A program made the position numbers and the translations under genes. Positions 60,853-64,000 of a stretch of 64,000 nt of DNA are shown here, one piece after another. Each line of letters opens with the position of its first letter. The stretch's first letter is position 1. Under the pieces are notes generated by a model that saw only the letters and a program-made list of their open reading frames with translations, searched no databases and was not told the DNA's origin. Origin of the DNA: PALSA-270 sp963770245 (GTDB lineage: Bacteria; Acidobacteriota; Terriglobia; Terriglobales; Acidobacteriaceae); the NCBI GenBank assembly GCA_963770245.1, contig CAVYOX010000011.1:489987-553986 (forward strand), read 5' to 3'.

Positions 60853-61270
60853 GGAAGCCCAGAAACACAAAACTTCCAAGAAGGAATTAGACAATATGAG
60901 AGCCCTGATCGCCCGCGATCTCGCAGACGCGAGTCTTGCCGGGCTCTCCGCAGATCGGAGATTCGCGACTGCCTATAACGCTGCACTCCAGGCGGCGAAT
61001 ATGGCGATAGCCTGTGCAGGGTATCGGATCGTGAGCAAAGTCGGACACCACCGGGTGTCCTTGGAGAGCACAAAACTAGTGTTGGGTAAAGCCGCGCACA
61101 AGTACGCCGACTATTTTGAGACGTGTCGACGGAAGCGAAATACTATCGACTACACTTTCTCCAACGTTGCGACCGAGACGGAAGCAAAGGAGATCCTCGT
61201 TGAGGCGTCCCAGTTTTACGAACAAGTAGAGAATTGGATTGCGAATAATCACCCTTCGCTTAAGAAGTAG
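60824..61270 (+). CDS. HEPN-domain protein paired with the MNT gene
   Basis: 148 residues, helical HEPN fold. The usual catalytic R-x4-6-H is altered: the motif region reads CRRKRNTIDY, with Asp109 where His is expected and Tyr110 retained. GTG 60824 is supported by a perfect AAAGGAGG at 60811-60818 inside the MNT gene, giving translational coupling. Likely the toxin or effector partner of the MNT protein; whether it is still an RNase with Asp in place of His is open. Ends alone; no terminator seen before the next gene at 61369. Confidence 0.8.
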   Translation: MTWTSLLANKEAQKHKTSKKELDNMRALIARDLADASLAGLSADRRFATAYNAALQAANMAIACAGYRIVSKVGHHRVSLESTKLVLGKAAHKYADYFETCRRKRNTIDYTFSNVATETEAKEILVEASQFYEQVENWIANNHPSLKK

Positions 61271-61368
61271 AAAGGACTGTCGTTGCGCAGTCGAACCCTT
61301 TATGACACAGAAGTAAGTCCTTTCCCGTGCTACCATTCGCGTAAATATCATGCTCGACGGTTAAAAAT

Positions 61369-62151
61369 ATGCGATGCGCGGAACCCATTCATTTGCTGGC
61401 CATTCTGCTCGTCATCATTTCGTCGCGAAAAGAGGCTTTTCCACCTTCTACGCTTTCATCAACAACTGGAGGTGTCGCACTGAGTGCTCTCCAGTTCTTT
61501 TCCCCGAGGGCATTGATCGGGTCGGCCCCCCAATCATCTCCAGCATACTCACCTGGATTCGCCCAGCTAGCGAGCGATAAGAACTATGCTGATGTATCGA
61601 ATCTCCCAAATGTCCATCTGAGTTTGAGGTACGCTTCAGATAACAACTTCATGAAGAAAAACGTGTATGGCGAATTTCATCAGTGCTTTCTGCACCAAAT
61701 CGCTGCCGAGAAATTCCAAAAGGCCAGGCTGACGCTTCAAAAGGAGAGGCCAGGCTGGAAGTTCTTGGTATTCGACTGCTTGCGACCCAGGTCGATTCAG
61801 GCGAAGCTTTTTGATGTCGTCAAGGGAACCCCGCAGCAGCCGTATGTAGCGAACCCCAGTACCGGTTCCATTCACAACTACGGTTTCGCTATTGATCTGT
61901 CGCTGGAGGACGAGGATGGACATGAACTGGATATGGGGACTGGGTTCGATGATTTCAGTCCTCTCTCCCGTCCGGATCACGAGCGGGAAAACCTAGATGC
62001 AAGGAAGCTAACCAAAGAGCAACTTGAGCACCGTCTCGTGCTAAGGAAGATCATGGTGAAAGCTGGCTTTGTTCAATTGCCAATCGAATGGTGGCACTAC
62101 GATGCTCTGCCGAAGGAAGAAGTGAAAGGACACTACAAGATCGTCGAATGA
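61369..62151 (+). CDS. VanX/DdpX-like D-alanyl-D-alanine dipeptidase (M15D), exported
   Basis: 260 residues. N-terminal hydrophobic segment (IHLLAILLVIIS) suggests export or anchoring. Zinc-peptidase signature of M15D: SIHNYGFAID (His169, Asp176) and EWWH (Glu240, His243), with DCLRPRS (Arg139/Arg141) for substrate binding. Hydrolyses D-Ala-D-Ala in VanX and DdpX; periplasmic forms probably recycle cell-wall dipeptide. The stop overlaps the start of the VanW-like gene by ATGA, so the two are co-translated. No vanA/vanH ligase or dehydrogenase is visible, so classical glycopeptide resistance is not shown. Confidence 0.88.
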   Translation: MRCAEPIHLLAILLVIISSRKEAFPPSTLSSTTGGVALSALQFFSPRALIGSAPQSSPAYSPGFAQLASDKNYADVSNLPNVHLSLRYASDNNFMKKNVYGEFHQCFLHQIAAEKFQKARLTLQKERPGWKFLVFDCLRPRSIQAKLFDVVKGTPQQPYVANPSTGSIHNYGFAIDLSLEDEDGHELDMGTGFDDFSPLSRPDHERENLDARKLTKEQLEHRLVLRKIMVKAGFVQLPIEWWHYDALPKEEVKGHYKIVE

Positions 62152-63938
62152 CCACGACCGGTGGCAACAACGAAATAGCGCGACCACACGCGGTTTATCC
62201 CAGCTTGCTGGCGATGGCGTCTTTTTTTGCGCGCTCAAAAGGCCTGCAGTCAAAACGAGTCGCGGCAAACTCGTTTGCGCGAGCTCCACGTTTGAGAGAG
62301 GGCGCAGCGACCGACTTCCCCTTCGTCCTGGCGGAATCCACATCCACGCTGAATACAGGCTGTGATCCACGCGAGCACCCGCTTTTGCTCGGAAAAATCC
62401 AAAACCTGCGACTTGCGTGCCGTGGAATTCATCATCGCGTTCTCCTTCCAGGAGAAATCTTCAGTTTCTGGCGACAAGTTGGCGCGCCGTGGGGTTTGGG
62501 AGGTTTCGAGATCGGCCGGGAAGTCCGCGAAGGCTGCGTGATTCCTACGAGAGGTGGGGGCTTATGTCAGCTCTCCGGTTCCTTGGTCGAAGTGGCCTTG
62601 ACTGTCGGCTGCGAAGTGGTAGAGAGGCATCGCCATACGGCCTTACCCGCCGATGTTCCCTATGACCCGCGAAGGGACGCTACGTTGTTCTGGAACTACG
62701 TGGATCTGCGCTTTCGAACGATTATCCCGGTCCTCTTCGAGGCTTACCTAACGGGGGAGTCTCTTGTCGTTAGGCTGAGAGGGAAGGTACCCCCAACGTC
62801 GATTGCACAGGTCGATGCGGCGAATGCTTTGACTGCTCCGCGGCGAATCGGAGCAAGTTGCTACTCTTGCCTTCAAAAGGCCTGTGCCCGCCATCGAAGT
62901 CCGTCCGAGGCTGCGCAGGACAGGCTCGGCAAGGTGGCGTTTCTGCTGGACGATTCTCAGCCCGAATTCGACAGGTATGTTCAGGACTCCATGCGGCCCG
63001 CGGACCAACTCCTGTCTCCGTATTCTTCTGGCAACGTACGGCACGATCGAAGTGACAAACAACTCGCACGAAAGCACGCATTCCCCTTGTTTCGCATTCG
63101 GCGGGCGTGGCGACTCCGTTCTGCCGTCTCCCAGGGCGTCACCGTTGCGAAAGTGCACTTTGAGCTTGCGGAGTTCCTGGCGGCGATTTACGGCAGGCGC
63201 ACTCGCTATGATGTCGAGCACGTCTGTGTCGCGCAGACTCTGCTCCCCCACGTGTGGAGGTCTGGGCTGCTGGGTGGTCGAACGTTCGACGTGCTCGTGT
63301 ACCGCTTGCCCGTGAAGTCGCTTGAAAGAGAGTTGGACAAAGCCACCCGTCTTTATCCACAAAGTAGGACACTCGCTGAGTTTCGTGCGCCGGAATGGTT
63401 CGCAGAAGTCGAGGAGGAAGCACTTGGAGCCGCGGACGGTGTCACACCGCACGCGCAGATCGCGGCGCTATTTACAAACGTGATCAAGCTCGCGTGGGAA
63501 AGGCCGGCGGAGAAGACGATTGAGGTAGATTTCGAAAAGCAGAAGGACCTGATCGTGTTCTTTGGCCCCACTCTCGCTCGCAAAGGTGCCTACGTGGTGA
63601 GAGAGCTCGTTAAGCAGTTGGGTTTTGCGTTGACAGTGGTGGGTGCTGAGTTCGAAGAGGAACACTTTTGGCGGGGCCTCCCGGTTACTCACACCACGTT
63701 GCAGCAGCTGCCCTGGCGCAGCATACATACGGTCCTTCAACCGGCACTGTTTGAGTACTGGCCGAGGCATTTGCTGCGGGCCTACGCTGCAGGCAGTCGT
63801 CTGGTAGTCTCGCCGTTCTGTGGCATTGAAGAAGATCGCGACCGAGGTATTTACCACGTGCCATTCGGTGACACGGCCTCTGCCCTGGCGATTATGGAGT
63901 CAATCCTAGCGAGTCGAGGAAACTTATTATGCGTTTGA
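62148..63938 (+). CDS. VanW-like domain fused to a possible glycosyltransferase-like domain
   Basis: 596 residues. The VanW domain covers about 85-215: GIHHRVLLPGEIFSFWRQVG, VREGCVIPTRGGGLCQLSGS, PYDPRRDATLFWNYVDLRF. Its function in cell-wall or vancomycin-related loci is unknown. The C-terminal 350 residues look like a GT-B-type glycosyltransferase: IVFFGPTLARKGAYVVREL, a DNA-like alternation of beta/alpha, then ALFEYWPRHLLRAYAAGSRLV as in the nucleotide-sugar half. ATG 62148 overlaps the dipeptidase stop. No signal peptide. The fusion implies modification of an envelope glycan. The GT assignment is weaker than the VanW one. Confidence 0.75.
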   Translation: MTTTGGNNEIARPHAVYPSLLAMASFFARSKGLQSKRVAANSFARAPRLREGAATDFPFVLAESTSTLNTGCDPREHPLLLGKIQNLRLACRGIHHRVLLPGEIFSFWRQVGAPWGLGGFEIGREVREGCVIPTRGGGLCQLSGSLVEVALTVGCEVVERHRHTALPADVPYDPRRDATLFWNYVDLRFRTIIPVLFEAYLTGESLVVRLRGKVPPTSIAQVDAANALTAPRRIGASCYSCLQKACARHRSPSEAAQDRLGKVAFLLDDSQPEFDRYVQDSMRPADQLLSPYSSGNVRHDRSDKQLARKHAFPLFRIRRAWRLRSAVSQGVTVAKVHFELAEFLAAIYGRRTRYDVEHVCVAQTLLPHVWRSGLLGGRTFDVLVYRLPVKSLERELDKATRLYPQSRTLAEFRAPEWFAEVEEEALGAADGVTPHAQIAALFTNVIKLAWERPAEKTIEVDFEKQKDLIVFFGPTLARKGAYVVRELVKQLGFALTVVGAEFEEEHFWRGLPVTHTTLQQLPWRSIHTVLQPALFEYWPRHLLRAYAAGSRLVVSPFCGIEEDRDRGIYHVPFGDTASALAIMESILASRGNLLCV

Positions 63939-64000
63939 AGATTCTCATTGCGCTTGTTGCTGTGATCCCACTTCCGGCGCTTGCTGCTACGAATTCCGCG
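63930..64000 (+). CDS. Secreted protein, N-terminus only
   Basis: ATG 63930 overlaps the end of the VanW-like gene by nine bases and opens MRLKILIALVAVIPLPALAA, a textbook signal peptide with an AlaXAla cleavage site, followed by TNSA at the window edge. The mature protein is outside the window. Third gene of the dipeptidase/VanW operon. Confidence 0.7.

Noticed and set aside
61369..63938. Classical vancomycin resistance cluster
   Set aside because: VanX- and VanW-like genes are present, but no vanH, vanA-type ligase or vanRS was seen in the window.

Overview
The window looks like a chromosomal segment of a high-GC Acidobacteriota bacterium (Terriglobia-like, Koribacter/Sulfotelmatobacter type). 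This is inferred from the gene content: two very large Oar-type TonB-dependent receptors with N-terminal carboxypeptidase-regulatory domains, a GWxTD/TPR secreted protein, a VWFA-related secreted protein, a FecR/DUF6600 protein, and a housekeeping set in a mixed-strand arrangement. No taxonomic marker gene is present, so the assignment is by flavour only.

Layout. 1-2669 (minus): a large membrane sensor histidine kinase, cut by the left edge. 3253-17771: mostly single metabolic or membrane genes (two alpha/beta hydrolases, DUF58 protein, thioredoxin-domain DUF255 protein, M20 peptidase, glycerate 2-kinase, metallo-beta-lactamase-fold hydrolase, beta-hydroxyacid dehydrogenase, a signal-less periplasmic-binding-like protein, fatty-acid desaturase) and a 46-residue secreted peptide at 7264-7404. 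17868-23549: FecR/DUF6600 protein, Lon protease with an HspR-type HAIR operator, and a GNAT acetyltransferase-prephenate dehydratase pair. 24243-30593: an unusual archaemetzincin-like/YD-repeat protein, a two-component pair, a MoaD-MoaE fusion and a VWFA protein. 31001-40506: two Oar-like receptors flanking the GWxTD protein. 40632-45816: Hfq-like protein, inositol monophosphatase, DUF1684 protein, a swivel-first aconitase-family fusion split by a frameshift, and a 7Fe/8Fe ferredoxin. A class C group II intron (about 45895-47873) sits immediately behind the ferredoxin terminator. 47960-55223: recO, glyQ, glyS, ppdK.

A tRNA-Glu gene at 56072-56149 with a tyrosine recombinase directly abutting its 3' end marks the left edge of an integrated element that fills the rest of the window. 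Its cargo: a possible nuclease-like protein convergent with a HEPN-domain protein, a frameshifted unknown gene, a wHTH-nucleotidyltransferase/HEPN pair with a promoter buried in two inverted-repeat operators, and a translationally coupled VanX-like dipeptidase / VanW-glycosyltransferase-like / secreted-protein operon running off the right edge. By eye this part is less GC-rich than the core.

A window-wide theme is short exact or near-exact tandem repeats (period 12-22 bp, several containing GATC) in intergenic regions just upstream or downstream of genes (12064, 15677, 16747, 22618, 22653, 36842, 41858, 48733); one of them supplies a start codon and another supplies a stop codon. All functional statements come from reading motifs; no similarity search was run.
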